Below, one piece after another: positions 5,159-11,742 of a stretch of DNA of 11,742 nt. Location of the stretch: the NCBI GenBank assembly GCA_018055565.1, contig JAGPHI010000011.1:1-11742 (forward strand), read 5' to 3'. This DNA is from Oscillospiraceae bacterium. Its GTDB lineage: Bacteria; Bacillota; Clostridia; Oscillospirales; Ruminococcaceae. The notes beneath the pieces are model-generated. The model was not told the origin of the DNA, searched no databases, and saw nothing but the letters and a program-made list of their open reading frames with translations. Position 1 is the first letter of the stretch; each line of letters starts with the position of its first letter. The position numbers and the translations under genes are program-made.

Positions 5159-6025
5159 ATGACAAAAATTGTAGGCGTATGCTTTAAATCGGGCGGCAAG
5201 GTGTATTCGTTTGCGCCCGGCGCGCTCGCCATTCAAAAGGGCGATTATGTAATTGTGGAAACCGCGCGCGGCACCGAGTGCGGCGAGGTGATTCACGGCA
5301 TCCACGAAGTGCCCGATTCCGGCATTGTTGCACCGTTAAAAACGGTGGTGCGCCTTGCCGACAGCGTGGATATCCGCCGCATGCAGCAAAACCGCGAGGA
5401 CGAGCGCAACGCCTTTGACGTGTGCACCGCGCGCATTGAAAAGCACAAGCTGGACATGAAGCTGGTGGACGTGGAATTTACGCTGGATCGCAGCAAAATT
5501 TTGTTTTATTTCACTGCCGACGGGCGCATTGACTTTCGCGAGCTGGTGAAGGATTTGGCGGGCGTGTTTCACGCGCGTATCGAGCTGCGGCAAATTGGCG
5601 TGCGCGATGAAAGCAAGATGCTTGGCGGGCTTGGCATTTGCGGGCAGCCCTTTTGCTGTAGCCGCTTTTTAAACAATTTTCAGCCTGTGTCCATCAAGAT
5701 GGCCAAAGAGCAAGGCCTTTCGCTGAACCCCGCTAAAATCAGCGGCAGCTGCGGGCGCTTAATGTGCTGCCTTGCATACGAGCAGCCCGCATATGAATAC
5801 CTAAACCGCATTACACCGGGCCTCGGCAGCATTGTAAAAACGCCCGATGGCACTGGCTCGGTAATTGAAGTGAATTTGATTTCCGGCACGCTGCGCGTGC
5901 GCCTAGAAGCCGCAATGGACACCCCCGCAAAGCTGTATCCGCGCACTGCGTGCACCTATTTGCGCGGGGGCAAACGCGCGCCCGTTATGCCCGACCCCGA
6001 GCCGGAGGACAGCCTGCCCGAATAA
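5159..6025 (+). CDS. ricT: RicT/YaaT, PSP1-domain Fe-S protein
   Basis: A 288-residue protein matching RicT (YaaT) over its length. The PSP1 core includes VDVEFTLDRSKILFYFTADGRIDFRELVKDLA at 103-134 and RIELRQIGVRDESKMLGGLGICGQPFCC. The cysteines C161, C166, C167, C198, C203 and C204 (CGQPFCC, SGSCGRLMCCLAYE) correspond to those implicated in [4Fe-4S] binding by the Bacillus RicA-RicF-RicT complex. That complex promotes RNase Y-dependent mRNA maturation and affects sporulation, competence and biofilm pathways. RicA and RicF are not in this window. ATG 5159 has only a modest AGGGAA sequence 10-11 bases upstream. The C-terminal tail after about residue 270 is acidic and proline-rich and probably disordered. 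Confidence 0.92.
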   Translation: MTKIVGVCFKSGGKVYSFAPGALAIQKGDYVIVETARGTECGEVIHGIHEVPDSGIVAPLKTVVRLADSVDIRRMQQNREDERNAFDVCTARIEKHKLDMKLVDVEFTLDRSKILFYFTADGRIDFRELVKDLAGVFHARIELRQIGVRDESKMLGGLGICGQPFCCSRFLNNFQPVSIKMAKEQGLSLNPAKISGSCGRLMCCLAYEQPAYEYLNRITPGLGSIVKTPDGTGSVIEVNLISGTLRVRLEAAMDTPAKLYPRTACTYLRGGKRAPVMPDPEPEDSLPE

Positions 6026-6234
6026 TGGGCGCTGCTTGCAGCAAAGCGTTTACCTTTCTATAAAACAAGCCATGTGCCCGCACTTTTGCCTGCGCGTAAA
6101 AAGCGGGAAAGGCAGATGCGAACAAAATACGGCTTATTGTATCCGTTTTTATCGCTTGGCGCGTGCTATCGCACATGCACAATGAAAACTGCTTCACAGT
6201 TATCATAAAATTATCGCTTATTTTGCTTTTCCGC
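6026..6234. other. Non-coding stretch after ricT
   Basis: No convincing gene lies between ricT and the ferredoxin promoter. Weak structures are present: CCCGC (6077-6081) with GCGGG (6103-6107) plus inner T/A pairs, and a weak terminator-like element in which ACGG (6129-6132) pairs with CCGT (6143-6146), followed by TTTTTAT. The latter may end the darA-holB-ricT transcript, but the stem is short. The arm TTATCATAAA at 6200-6209 belongs to the inverted repeat described with the ferredoxin promoter. Confidence 0.35.
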
Positions 6235-6262
6235 TTGAAAAAACGAAACTTTATGATAAAAT
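6200..6262 (+). promoter_or_regulatory. Ferredoxin promoter with overlapping 10-bp inverted repeat
   Basis: TTGAAA (6235-6240), a 16-base spacer and TAAAAT (6257-6262), with TG one base before the -10, make a strong extended -10 promoter about 110 bases upstream of the ferredoxin gene. TTATCATAAA (6200-6209) is the exact reverse complement of TTTATGATAA (6250-6259), whose end overlaps the -10. Paired sites of this kind, one upstream and one on the promoter, suit a dimeric or looping regulator. GATAAT-like words hint at Fur-type control, but no full Fur box is present. Confidence 0.55.
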
Positions 6263-6306
6263 AAAAGCACATGGATAGAGCGCATGCTTTTTCCTGTCTG
6301 CCCAGT

Positions 6307-6332
6307 TTTGCCGCACCGCGCATCGCGGCAAA
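6307..6332 (+). other. Leader hairpin before ferredoxin
   Basis: TTTGCCGC (6307-6314) pairs perfectly with GCGGCAAA (6325-6332) on a 10-base loop in the ferredoxin 5' leader, about 30 bases before the ribosome site. It probably stabilises the short mRNA. Confidence 0.4.
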
Positions 6333-6381
6333 CTTATAACGGGCCAAAATATATACTAAAGCGCGGAGAATGGATAAAAAA

Positions 6382-6552
6382 ATGGCTTATGTAATTAACG
6401 ATTCTTGCATCTCTTGCGGCACCTGCGAGGGCGAATGCCCCGTAAACGCGATTTCCGATGGCGGCAGCCAATTTGTAATCAACGCCGAAACCTGCATCGA
6501 CTGCGGCTCTTGCGCAGCTGTATGCCCTGTAAGCGCGATTTCTGAAGGCTAA
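6382..6552 (+). CDS. 2x[4Fe-4S] clostridial-type ferredoxin
   Basis: A 56-residue electron carrier, the normal size for clostridial ferredoxins. Two CxxCxxCxxxCP motifs bind the clusters: C9, C12, C15 and C19 (CISCGTCEGECP), and C38, C41, C44 and C48 (CIDCGSCAAVCP). The start is chosen at ATG 6382 because family members begin MAYVINDSC; it leaves 13 bases after GGAG (6365-6368). ATG 6370, adding MDKK, is possible but lies one base after that GGAG. It carries low-potential electrons in the cytoplasm, for example from pyruvate:ferredoxin oxidoreductase, whose gene ends the window. It has its own promoter and terminator, so it is a monocistronic unit. Confidence 0.95.
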   Translation: MAYVINDSCISCGTCEGECPVNAISDGGSQFVINAETCIDCGSCAAVCPVSAISEG

Positions 6553-6575
6553 TAGTTTTTACAAATGCAAAATGG

Positions 6576-6607
6576 GGCGGGCGCTTTGTGTGCCCGCCTA
6601 ATTTTTA
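6576..6607 (+). terminator. Intrinsic terminator after ferredoxin
   Basis: GGCGGGCGC (6576-6584) pairs with GTGCCCGCC (6590-6598) with one G-U pair, around loop TTTGT, followed by TAATTTTTA. It ends only about 16 bases before the trmN6 start and probably sets how much transcription reaches the next operon. Confidence 0.8.
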
Positions 6608-6622
6608 CGAAATGGCGGCACA

Positions 6623-7393
6623 ATGAAAGTAACAAATTTACCAATCAGCACGCCTTTGCCCGATGCCGACGCGCACGCGCAAACCAGCTGCGAGCGCCTT
6701 GCAAACGGCACGGCCGTTTTTGTTAGCGATGTACATCGCTTTGGCACAGACGCAATGCTGCTGTCTGCCTTTTGCGGTGTGCGCCGCAATGAATCCGTGT
6801 GCGATTTGGGCAGCGGCTGCGGCATTTTGCCTTTGCGCTTTTTTGATGGCGGGCATCGCGGGCGCTGCACGGCTGTAGAGCTGGCAAGCGAGGGTGCCGC
6901 GCTTTTGCAAAAGGCTATCGAAGAAAACCAGTGCACCAATATACAAAGCGTTTGTGCGGATTTACGCATATTTTCGGACACATCGGGCTATGATGTAGTG
7001 TCGTGCAATCCCCCATATTTTAAAGGCGGCTACGAAAGCCGCATTCCGGCGCGCCGCGCTGCGCGCCATGAGCTTACCTGCACCATTCAAGACGTTGCAC
7101 AAGCGGCAAACCGCCTTTTAAAAGATGGCGGCCGCCTTTGCGTATGCCAGCGCCCCGAGCGCCTTGCCGATGTGATTTGCGCGCTGCGCGAAGCACATAT
7201 TGAGCCAAAGGTGCTGCGCTTTGTGCGCCAGCGCGCAAATATTGGCACGCCCTGGCTGTTTTTGCTGCAAGGGCAAAAACGCCGCGCCGCAGGCATGCGG
7301 CTTTTACCAGAGCTGATTATTGAAGACGAAAACGGGCAGTTCTCGCAGGAATTGCTTTGCATATATGGAAAACAGGAAGCCCCGCGCCCTTAA
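6623..7393 (+). CDS. trmN6: tRNA1(Val) A37 N6-methyltransferase
   Basis: A 256-residue class I SAM-dependent methyltransferase of the YabB/YfiC family. DLGSGCGILPL at 61-71 is the SAM-binding loop, CTAVELASEGAALLQKAIEEN follows with the acidic ribose-binding residue, and NPPYF at 129-133 is the catalytic motif for N6-adenine methylation. The N-terminal RFGTDAMLLSAF is typical of the family. In Bacillus yabB lies upstream of the rsmI homologue, as here, which supports the call. The ribosome site is weak (GGCGG, 8 bases before ATG). No promoter was found between the ferredoxin terminator and this start. There are many rare-looking cysteines for a cytosolic enzyme, but no metal motif. Confidence 0.88.
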   Translation: MKVTNLPISTPLPDADAHAQTSCERLANGTAVFVSDVHRFGTDAMLLSAFCGVRRNESVCDLGSGCGILPLRFFDGGHRGRCTAVELASEGAALLQKAIEENQCTNIQSVCADLRIFSDTSGYDVVSCNPPYFKGGYESRIPARRAARHELTCTIQDVAQAANRLLKDGGRLCVCQRPERLADVICALREAHIEPKVLRFVRQRANIGTPWLFLLQGQKRRAAGMRLLPELIIEDENGQFSQELLCIYGKQEAPRP

Positions 7394-7427
7394 GGCGCAA
7401 ACGGGCAAGCCGTAAGGAGGCGCAAAT

Positions 7428-8267
7428 TTGGCGGGTACTTTATATATTGTGGCAACGCCCATCGGCAATTTGGGCGATATGACGCCACGCGCCGCCGAGG
7501 CCTTTGCCAATGCGGATTTTATTGCGGCAGAGGATACGCGCGTTACCGTAAAATTGTTAAATCATCTTGGGCTGAAAAAGCCGATGATTAGCTATTATGA
7601 GCACAATTTGCAAGAGCGCGGCGATTATATCCTTTCCCGCATCACGGCGGGCGAGTGCTGCGCGCTTTGCTCGGATGCGGGCATGCCCGCCATTTCTGAC
7701 CCCGGCGAGCTGCTTGTGCGCGAGGCGCATAAGCTGGGCATCCGCGTGGTGCCTGTGCCCGCCGCCAGCGCCGCTGTTACGGCGCTTTGCGTGTCGGGGC
7801 AAAACACGGGGCGCTTTGTATTTGAGGGCTTTTTACCCACAAATCGCCGTGCCAAAAAGGAACGGCTGGAGGCCTTACAAAGCGAGGAGCGCACGTTGAT
7901 TTTTTACGAAGCGCCGCATAAGCTGAACACCACGCTACAGGATTTGCTTTCTTATTTTGGTGCCAATCGGGCGCTTACCGTTTGCCGCGAGCTAACAAAG
8001 CTGCACGAAGAAATTTTGGTTACAACCCTCGGCGAGGCCGTGCGCCATTTTAATGAAACTGCGCCGCGCGGGGAATTTGTGCTGGTAGTTGCGGGCGCCG
8101 AAAAGGCAAAGCAAACGGTTTACACGCTGGCCGATGCCGCCGATATGGCCACCGCCTACATGCAAGAGGGCATGAGCGCCACTGCCGCCGCCAAAAAGGC
8201 CGCCGCAGAAACAAACATCCCCAAAAGCGAAATTTACCGCAGCTGTTTACAAAAGTCCGGCGAATAG
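7428..8267 (+). CDS. rsmI: 16S rRNA (cytidine1402-2'-O)-methyltransferase
   Basis: A 279-residue SPOUT-unrelated tetrapyrrole-methylase-fold enzyme that methylates the ribose of C1402 in the ribosomal decoding centre, using SAM. All family blocks are present: LYIVATPIGNLGDMT at 5-19, AEDTR at 34-38, CSDAGMPAISDPG at 81-93, VPVPAASAAVTAL at 98-110, FEGFLP at 122-127 and the YEAPHKL and CRELTKLHEE segments. The start is TTG 7428, placed 7 bases after a perfect AAGGAGG at 7414-7420; no ATG fits the conserved N-terminus. A C-terminal extension rich in alanine and lysine is family-typical. It follows trmN6 by 34 bases, in one operon. Confidence 0.95.
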   Translation: MAGTLYIVATPIGNLGDMTPRAAEAFANADFIAAEDTRVTVKLLNHLGLKKPMISYYEHNLQERGDYILSRITAGECCALCSDAGMPAISDPGELLVREAHKLGIRVVPVPAASAAVTALCVSGQNTGRFVFEGFLPTNRRAKKERLEALQSEERTLIFYEAPHKLNTTLQDLLSYFGANRALTVCRELTKLHEEILVTTLGEAVRHFNETAPRGEFVLVVAGAEKAKQTVYTLADAADMATAYMQEGMSATAAAKKAAAETNIPKSEIYRSCLQKSGE

Positions 8268-8297
8268 CCATATTGCTAAAGGAGCTCGCTTGCCATT

Positions 8298-8774
8298 ATG
8301 AAAGTGCTTATCCTTTCCGATATTCATGGCGAATACCAGCTATTAGAGGATATCGTGGAAAAAGAAAAGGACGCCAGCGCCATTATTTTTTTGGGCGACG
8401 GCTTGCAGGACATCTACACCTTGCAGCAAAATATAGCGCTGCCACGCACGTATTTGGTGCGCGGCAATTGCGATTTTTCTTATCAAGAGCCTAGCGAAGC
8501 GCTGGCGGGCTTTGGCGGCGTATTGGTTTTTTATACGCATGGCAACGGCTATGATGTAAAATGGACAATGGCGGGCATTAAGGCTGCGGGCCGCGCGCGC
8601 GGCGCAGATGTGGTGCTGTTTGGGCATACGCATGCGCCGTTTTACGAGGTGGATGATGGGCTGCACCTGTTTAATCCGGGCTCTGTTTCGCGCCCGCGCA
8701 TCGGGCGCAGCACGTATGGCATTATGGATATTCGCGACGGTGTGCCACGCTTTAAGCACAAAGAAGTTTTATAA
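8298..8774 (+). CDS. YfcE/MJ0936-family metallophosphodiesterase
   Basis: A 158-residue calcineurin-like phosphoesterase. Metal ligands can be read off: D8 and H10 (LSDIHG), D34 (FLGDG), N57 (VRGNCD), H81 (YTHGN), and H110 and H112 (FGHTHAP), followed by FNPGSVSRPR. These enzymes bind two divalent metals and cleave phosphodiesters in vitro; the physiological substrate of YfcE-type proteins is not settled. AAAGGAG lies 13 bases before ATG 8298, which is long but keeps the conserved N-terminus. It follows rsmI by 30 bases. The sequence is complete, and all catalytic residues are present. Confidence 0.9.
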   Translation: MKVLILSDIHGEYQLLEDIVEKEKDASAIIFLGDGLQDIYTLQQNIALPRTYLVRGNCDFSYQEPSEALAGFGGVLVFYTHGNGYDVKWTMAGIKAAGRARGADVVLFGHTHAPFYEVDDGLHLFNPGSVSRPRIGRSTYGIMDIRDGVPRFKHKEVL

Positions 8775-8822
8775 ATTTTTTGATTCGTATCAATTCCCCA
8801 CGAAAGGAATGAACATAAAAAC

Positions 8823-9569
8823 ATGATGCGTGAAATGCTGTTTTTAGAAGAAACCAGCGGCACCAATGCCTATTGTCGCGCACATTTTGACGAGCTGGCA
8901 GACGGCGCGGTGGTGTATAGCACCAATCAAACCAACGGGCGCGGCCGATTGGGGCGCACATGGCTAAATGCCCCTGGGCACGCGCTGTATTATTCGCAGG
9001 TGATTAAGCGCCCGCTTGTAAACCCCGCTTGCTTGCCGCTGGCGGCTTCGCTGGGGGTAGAGGACGCGCTGGAGCGCATGTATGGCATTGCGGCGCAGAT
9101 AAAATGGCCCAATGATTTATTGCTCAATGGCCGAAAGCTGGCGGGCATTTTATGCGAGGGCATTATGCGGGACGGCTCTATTGCCGGATATATTTTTGGC
9201 GTGGGCATTAATTTATCGCAAAGCGAAGCGTTTTTTGAGCGCAACGGCCTAGAGCATGCCACCTCTGTTTTTGTAGAAACCGGCGAAAAACCGCGCGATA
9301 TTGGGGCGCTGGCGCTGGCAGTTACCGAAGGTGTTTCGGCGGTGCTTTCCTGCTTTGCCACCGAGGGCTTTGCGCCTTTGCGCGGCGAATACCGCGTGCG
9401 CTGTGTAAATCTTTTGCGCGAGGTGTCTTCGGGCGATGTGCGCGGCGTTGCCACCGACGTGGATTTAGAGGGTCGCCTTGTGGTGCGCACCGAGGGCGGC
9501 GAAGTAAAGGTGTTTACGGGCGAAGTAAGCGTTGACGGCATCTATGGATATTTGGAGCACATCGATTAA
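8823..9569 (+). CDS. birA: Biotin--[acetyl-CoA-carboxylase] ligase, monofunctional
   Basis: A 248-residue biotin protein ligase without the N-terminal helix-turn-helix found in BirA repressors, so it should be catalytic only. Key blocks are TSGTNAYCR at 11-19, the biotinyl-AMP loop GRGRLGRTW at 39-47, KWPNDLLLNGRKLAGILCE at 94-112 with the catalytic lysine K94, and GVGINL at 126-131. The C-terminal SH3-like domain is visible from about 200 (GDVRGVATDVDLEGRLVVRTEGG). It joins biotin to carboxylase carrier proteins using ATP. GAAAGGA lies 14 bases upstream of ATG 8823. A five-codon frame, MNIKT, from ATG 8809 ends in a TGA that overlaps the birA start (8824-8826), so reinitiation is possible. 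It ends the trmN6-rsmI-yfcE-birA run. Confidence 0.92.
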   Translation: MMREMLFLEETSGTNAYCRAHFDELADGAVVYSTNQTNGRGRLGRTWLNAPGHALYYSQVIKRPLVNPACLPLAASLGVEDALERMYGIAAQIKWPNDLLLNGRKLAGILCEGIMRDGSIAGYIFGVGINLSQSEAFFERNGLEHATSVFVETGEKPRDIGALALAVTEGVSAVLSCFATEGFAPLRGEYRVRCVNLLREVSSGDVRGVATDVDLEGRLVVRTEGGEVKVFTGEVSVDGIYGYLEHID

Positions 9570-9578
9570 ATACAATAT

Positions 9579-9627
9579 ATGCGCGGCGTGTTGATTTGCC
9601 ATTGTGGCAAATTGATGCGCCGCGCAT
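9579..9627. terminator. 23-bp hairpin after birA, probable bidirectional terminator
   Basis: ATGCGCGGCG (9579-9588) pairs perfectly with CGCCGCGCAT (9618-9627). The middle six pairs are A-U, U-A and G-U, and TTTGCCA (9595-9601) pairs with TGGCAAA (9605-9611) on a 3-base loop. All 23 positions can pair in RNA. The tail TTGTGTTTATTATT follows on the plus strand, and the other strand also has a T-rich tail (ATTGTATTTAAT), so it may stop transcripts from both sides. Confidence 0.65.
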
Positions 9628-9666
9628 TTGTGTTTATTATTGTGGGGGGGATAGGGAATTTTACCT

Positions 9667-9812
9667 GCGGGCGGATATGGAATCCGTACCTACGTTCCAT
9701 CCTTTGCGGGCGGATATGGAATCCGTACCTACGTTTTTTGCCTACGGGCGGATATGGAATCCGCCCCTACGTTGTACGCTTTGCGAAGGGATTTAGAATC
9801 TGCCCCTACATT
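9667..9812. repeat. Four tandem copies of a 30-base palindromic repeat
   Basis: Copies start at 9667, 9706, 9744 and 9783, so the spacing is 39, 38 and 39 bases. The first three share GGGCGGATATGGAATCCG and end in CTACGTT. Copy 3 (9744-9773) is a perfect 8-bp stem-loop, GGGCGGAT/ATCCGCCC on ATGGA. Copies 1 and 2 carry GTACC in place of GCCCC, which breaks the outer stem. Copy 4 (GAAGGGATTTAGAATCTGCCCCTAC) is decayed. The 8-9 base gaps between copies are not conserved. Intergenic palindromes of this GGGCGGAT...ATCCGCCC kind are known from many bacterial genomes, to my recollection, but no function is established here. Confidence 0.8.
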
Positions 9813-9828
9813 GCACCCCCTACAAATA

Positions 9829-9860
9829 AAAACCCCGGACACTTTCGTGTCCGGGGTTTT
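9829..9860. terminator. Perfect bidirectional terminator between birA and PFOR genes
   Basis: AAAACCCCGGACAC (9829-9842) pairs perfectly with GTGTCCGGGGTTTT (9847-9860) on loop TTTC: 14 bp with a G/C core, T-run on the plus strand and the A-run giving a T-run on the minus strand. It lies 58 bases past the PFOR stop and would end that highly expressed transcript as well as any leftward-facing readthrough from birA. Confidence 0.9.
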
Positions 9861-9917
9861 CTGTTTGAATACGCTTGCAATCAGTGCGCGCTATAACCGG
9901 CGGCGCACTGCTTTGGC

Positions 9918-11742
9918 TTACTCGTAAAGTTTTGCCAGCTTTGTAAGATACTCGTAGCGATCCTTTGCTTTATCGGCAGCAAGGCCAAACAGGGCTTCGG
10001 CGCGCTCGGGGAATGCGCGCTCTAAGCGGCTGTAGCGGGTTTCGCTTTGGATAAACTCTTTATAATCCTTTGTGGGGGCTTTGCTGTCGAGCATAAACGG
10101 ATTTTTGCCCTCGGCTTTATTGCGCGGGTCGAAGCGGAACATATGCCAGTAACCGGCATCCACTGCGCGCTTCATCTCGATTTGGCAATTTGTCATGCCG
10201 CCCTTAACACCATGCATTTCGCACGGGCTGTAGCCGATGATGAGGGACGGGCCCGGATAAGCCTCGGCCTCGGCAATGGCTTTGATGGTTTGGTTTTTGT
10301 CGGCGCCCATTGCGATATGCGCCACATACACGTAGCCATAGCTCATGGCAATCTCGGCCAAATTCTTTTTGCCGATTTGCTTGCCGGCAGCGGCAAACTG
10401 TGCCACCTGACCAATTTGGCTGGCTTTCGAGGCCTGGCCGCCTGTGTTGGAGTACACCTCGGTGTCAAACACCATGATGTTTACATCCTCGCCGGAGGCA
10501 AGCACATGGTCAAGACCGCCAAAGCCGATATCGTATGCCCAGCCGTCGCCACCGAAGATCCACACGGATTTTTTGGCAAGATATTTCTCTTTAGATACAA
10601 TCTCTTTGCAGCGATCGCACTGGCCAACATGCTTTGCAGCTTCTGCGGCAAGCTTTTTGGCGGCATCGCCATTGGTTTTGCCGTCATTGGCGGTGGCAAG
10701 ATATTCCTCTGCGGCGGCTTTCAGCTCGGGAACCGGTGTTTCGGCAGCCACTTGCTTTACCACATTGATTACATTGTCGCGCAGTGTTTTCTGGCCAAGA
10801 TACATGCCAAAGCCGTGCTCGGCGTTATCTTCAAACAGGCTGTTTGCCCAAGCGGGGCCAAAGCCGGATTTGTTGGCGCGGGTATAGGGGCTTGTTGCAG
10901 CGGGGCCGCCCCAAATGGACGAACAGCCCGTGGCGTTGGAAATATACATGCGCTCGCCAAACAGCTGGGTAACAAGGCGTGCATATGCGGTTTCGGCGCA
11001 GCCTGCGCACGAGCCCGAGAACTCTAACAGCGGCTGATTGAACTGGCTGCCCTTCACGCTGGTTTCGCTCATCATGCCGGGCTTTTTGTCCACATTGGCA
11101 ACCGCATAATCAAACACGGCCTGCTGGTCGGCTTGGCTTTCCTGCGCAACCATTGTAAGTGCTTTGCCGGGTGCGGGGCAAACCTCGGCGCAAACGCCGC
11201 AGCCCATGCAGTCCAGCGGGGAAATGGCCTGTGTGAATTGATATTCTTCACAGCCCTTGCCTGTCATTTGCTTGGTTTTCAGTGCTTTCGGCGCAGCGGC
11301 CACCTCGGCGGCGCTCAGCGCAAACGGGCGAATGGTTGCGTGCGGGCACACATAGGCGCACTGGTTGCACTGGATGCACTTTGCGGCATCCCATTCAGGC
11401 ACAGAAACAGCCACGCCGCGTTTTTCGTAAGCGGCAGCGCCCTCGGGGAACTGGCCGTCCGCATGATCCACAAACGCAGAAACCGGCAGCGTGTCGCCCA
11501 CCATTTTGGCAACGGGGAACAGGATGTTTTTCACCATTTTCACGGTTTCGGCATTGCCTGTAAGCACGGCGGTGTCGGCAACGTCGGCAGCATTTGCCCA
11601 GTCGGCCGGCACGTCAATTTTTACATACGCGGTAAAGCCTGCGTCAATCGCGTCATGGTTCATTTTCACAACGGCCTCGCCCTTCTTCGAGAAGGATTTC
11701 GTGGCAGCGTCTTTCATATAACCGATGATTTCGTCTTTCGGC
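9918..11742 (-). CDS. nifJ: Pyruvate:ferredoxin (flavodoxin) oxidoreductase, C-terminal part
   Basis: The stop is at 9918-9920, and the frame is open to the right edge, giving about 607 residues of a protein usually near 1,170-1,200. The gene starts beyond the window; the ATG at 11717 is internal. Visible in order are the linker PADWANAADV, the 2x[4Fe-4S] ferredoxin-like domain (CIQCNQCAYVCP near 11341-11378 and CMGCGVCAEVCP near 11175-11213), then the thiamine diphosphate domain. The proximal cluster ligands of known PFORs are all present: GSCAGC, NATGCSSIWGG and YSPCEMHG. The TPP-binding segment GGDGWAYDIGFGGLDHV and the VYSNTGGQAS motif follow. The enzyme oxidises pyruvate with CoA to acetyl-CoA and CO2, reducing ferredoxin. 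The strong terminator downstream suits high expression. Confidence 0.96.
   Translation of the reverse strand, partial: PKDEIIGYMKDAATKSFSKKGEAVVKMNHDAIDAGFTAYVKIDVPADWANAADVADTAVLTGNAETVKMVKNILFPVAKMVGDTLPVSAFVDHADGQFPEGAAAYEKRGVAVSVPEWDAAKCIQCNQCAYVCPHATIRPFALSAAEVAAAPKALKTKQMTGKGCEEYQFTQAISPLDCMGCGVCAEVCPAPGKALTMVAQESQADQQAVFDYAVANVDKKPGMMSETSVKGSQFNQPLLEFSGSCAGCAETAYARLVTQLFGERMYISNATGCSSIWGGPAATSPYTRANKSGFGPAWANSLFEDNAEHGFGMYLGQKTLRDNVINVVKQVAAETPVPELKAAAEEYLATANDGKTNGDAAKKLAAEAAKHVGQCDRCKEIVSKEKYLAKKSVWIFGGDGWAYDIGFGGLDHVLASGEDVNIMVFDTEVYSNTGGQASKASQIGQVAQFAAAGKQIGKKNLAEIAMSYGYVYVAHIAMGADKNQTIKAIAEAEAYPGPSLIIGYSPCEMHGVKGGMTNCQIEMKRAVDAGYWHMFRFDPRNKAEGKNPFMLDSKAPTKDYKEFIQSETRYSRLERAFPERAEALFGLAADKAKDRYEYLTKLAKLYE

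Noticed and set aside
6200..6262. Canonical Fur box at the ferredoxin promoter
   Set aside because: Only scattered GATAA-like words are present; no 19-base Fur consensus can be laid over the site.
5985..6347. 120-residue minus-strand frame in the ricT-ferredoxin gap
   Set aside because: It overlaps the ricT end and the ferredoxin promoter, has no recognisable domain, and the start lacks a ribosome site.
8990..9541. 183-residue open frame opposite birA
   Set aside because: Low-complexity S/T/P/R-rich peptide antisense to all birA signature motifs, with no ribosome site.
9667..9812. CRISPR-like array (four 30-base repeats)
   Set aside because: The gaps are only 8-9 bases, repeats decay strongly, and no cas gene is near. 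A palindromic tandem repeat explains it.
10047..11027. 326-residue open frame opposite the PFOR gene
   Set aside because: The minus strand encodes an unmistakable PFOR through this whole stretch; the plus-strand frame is a codon-bias shadow.

Overview
The window looks like chromosomal core sequence from an anaerobic Gram-positive bacterium of the Clostridia, probably a gut-type Oscillospirales relative. That lineage guess is an inference. It rests on a cyclic-di-AMP receptor gene next to holB and ricT (a Firmicutes arrangement), a 2x[4Fe-4S] clostridial ferredoxin, a pyruvate:ferredoxin oxidoreductase, AGGAGG-type ribosome binding sites and one TTG start. No rRNA, tRNA, transposase, integrase, phage gene or CRISPR array is visible.

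Layout. (1) Positions 1-2431, plus strand: the end of an amino-sugar operon, with the C-terminus of a family 3 glycoside hydrolase (beta-N-acetylhexosaminidase type), an N-acetylglucosamine-kinase-like BadF/BadG ATPase and two GNAT acetyltransferases, closed by a strong terminator at 2446-2511. (2) 2506-2971: a 460-base non-coding stretch. Its first half is AT-rich and packed with nine DnaA-box-like nonamers. Its second half holds a promoter and several stable hairpins leading into a gene for a six-helix rhomboid-fold protein that lacks the protease dyad. (3) 3629-6025: the conserved darA-holB-ricT block, with its own promoter. (4) 6235-6607: a ferredoxin gene with its own promoter and terminator. 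(5) 6623-9569: trmN6-rsmI-yfcE-type phosphodiesterase-birA, packed closely and probably one transcript. (6) 9570-9917: a convergent intergenic region with a 23-bp hairpin, four tandem copies of a palindromic 30-mer at 38-39 base spacing, and a perfect 14-bp bidirectional terminator. (7) 9918-11742, minus strand: the C-terminal half of pyruvate:ferredoxin oxidoreductase, running off the right edge.

How the parts fit. The first operon would trim and phosphorylate amino sugars from peptidoglycan or glycans. The middle block pairs c-di-AMP sensing (darA) with the clamp-loader delta-prime subunit and the Fe-S protein RicT, then RNA modification enzymes and biotin ligase. Ferredoxin and PFOR are natural redox partners, though they are separate transcription units here. 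The most unusual parts are not the proteins. They are the DnaA-box-like cluster, the structured leader beside it, and the palindromic repeat array.
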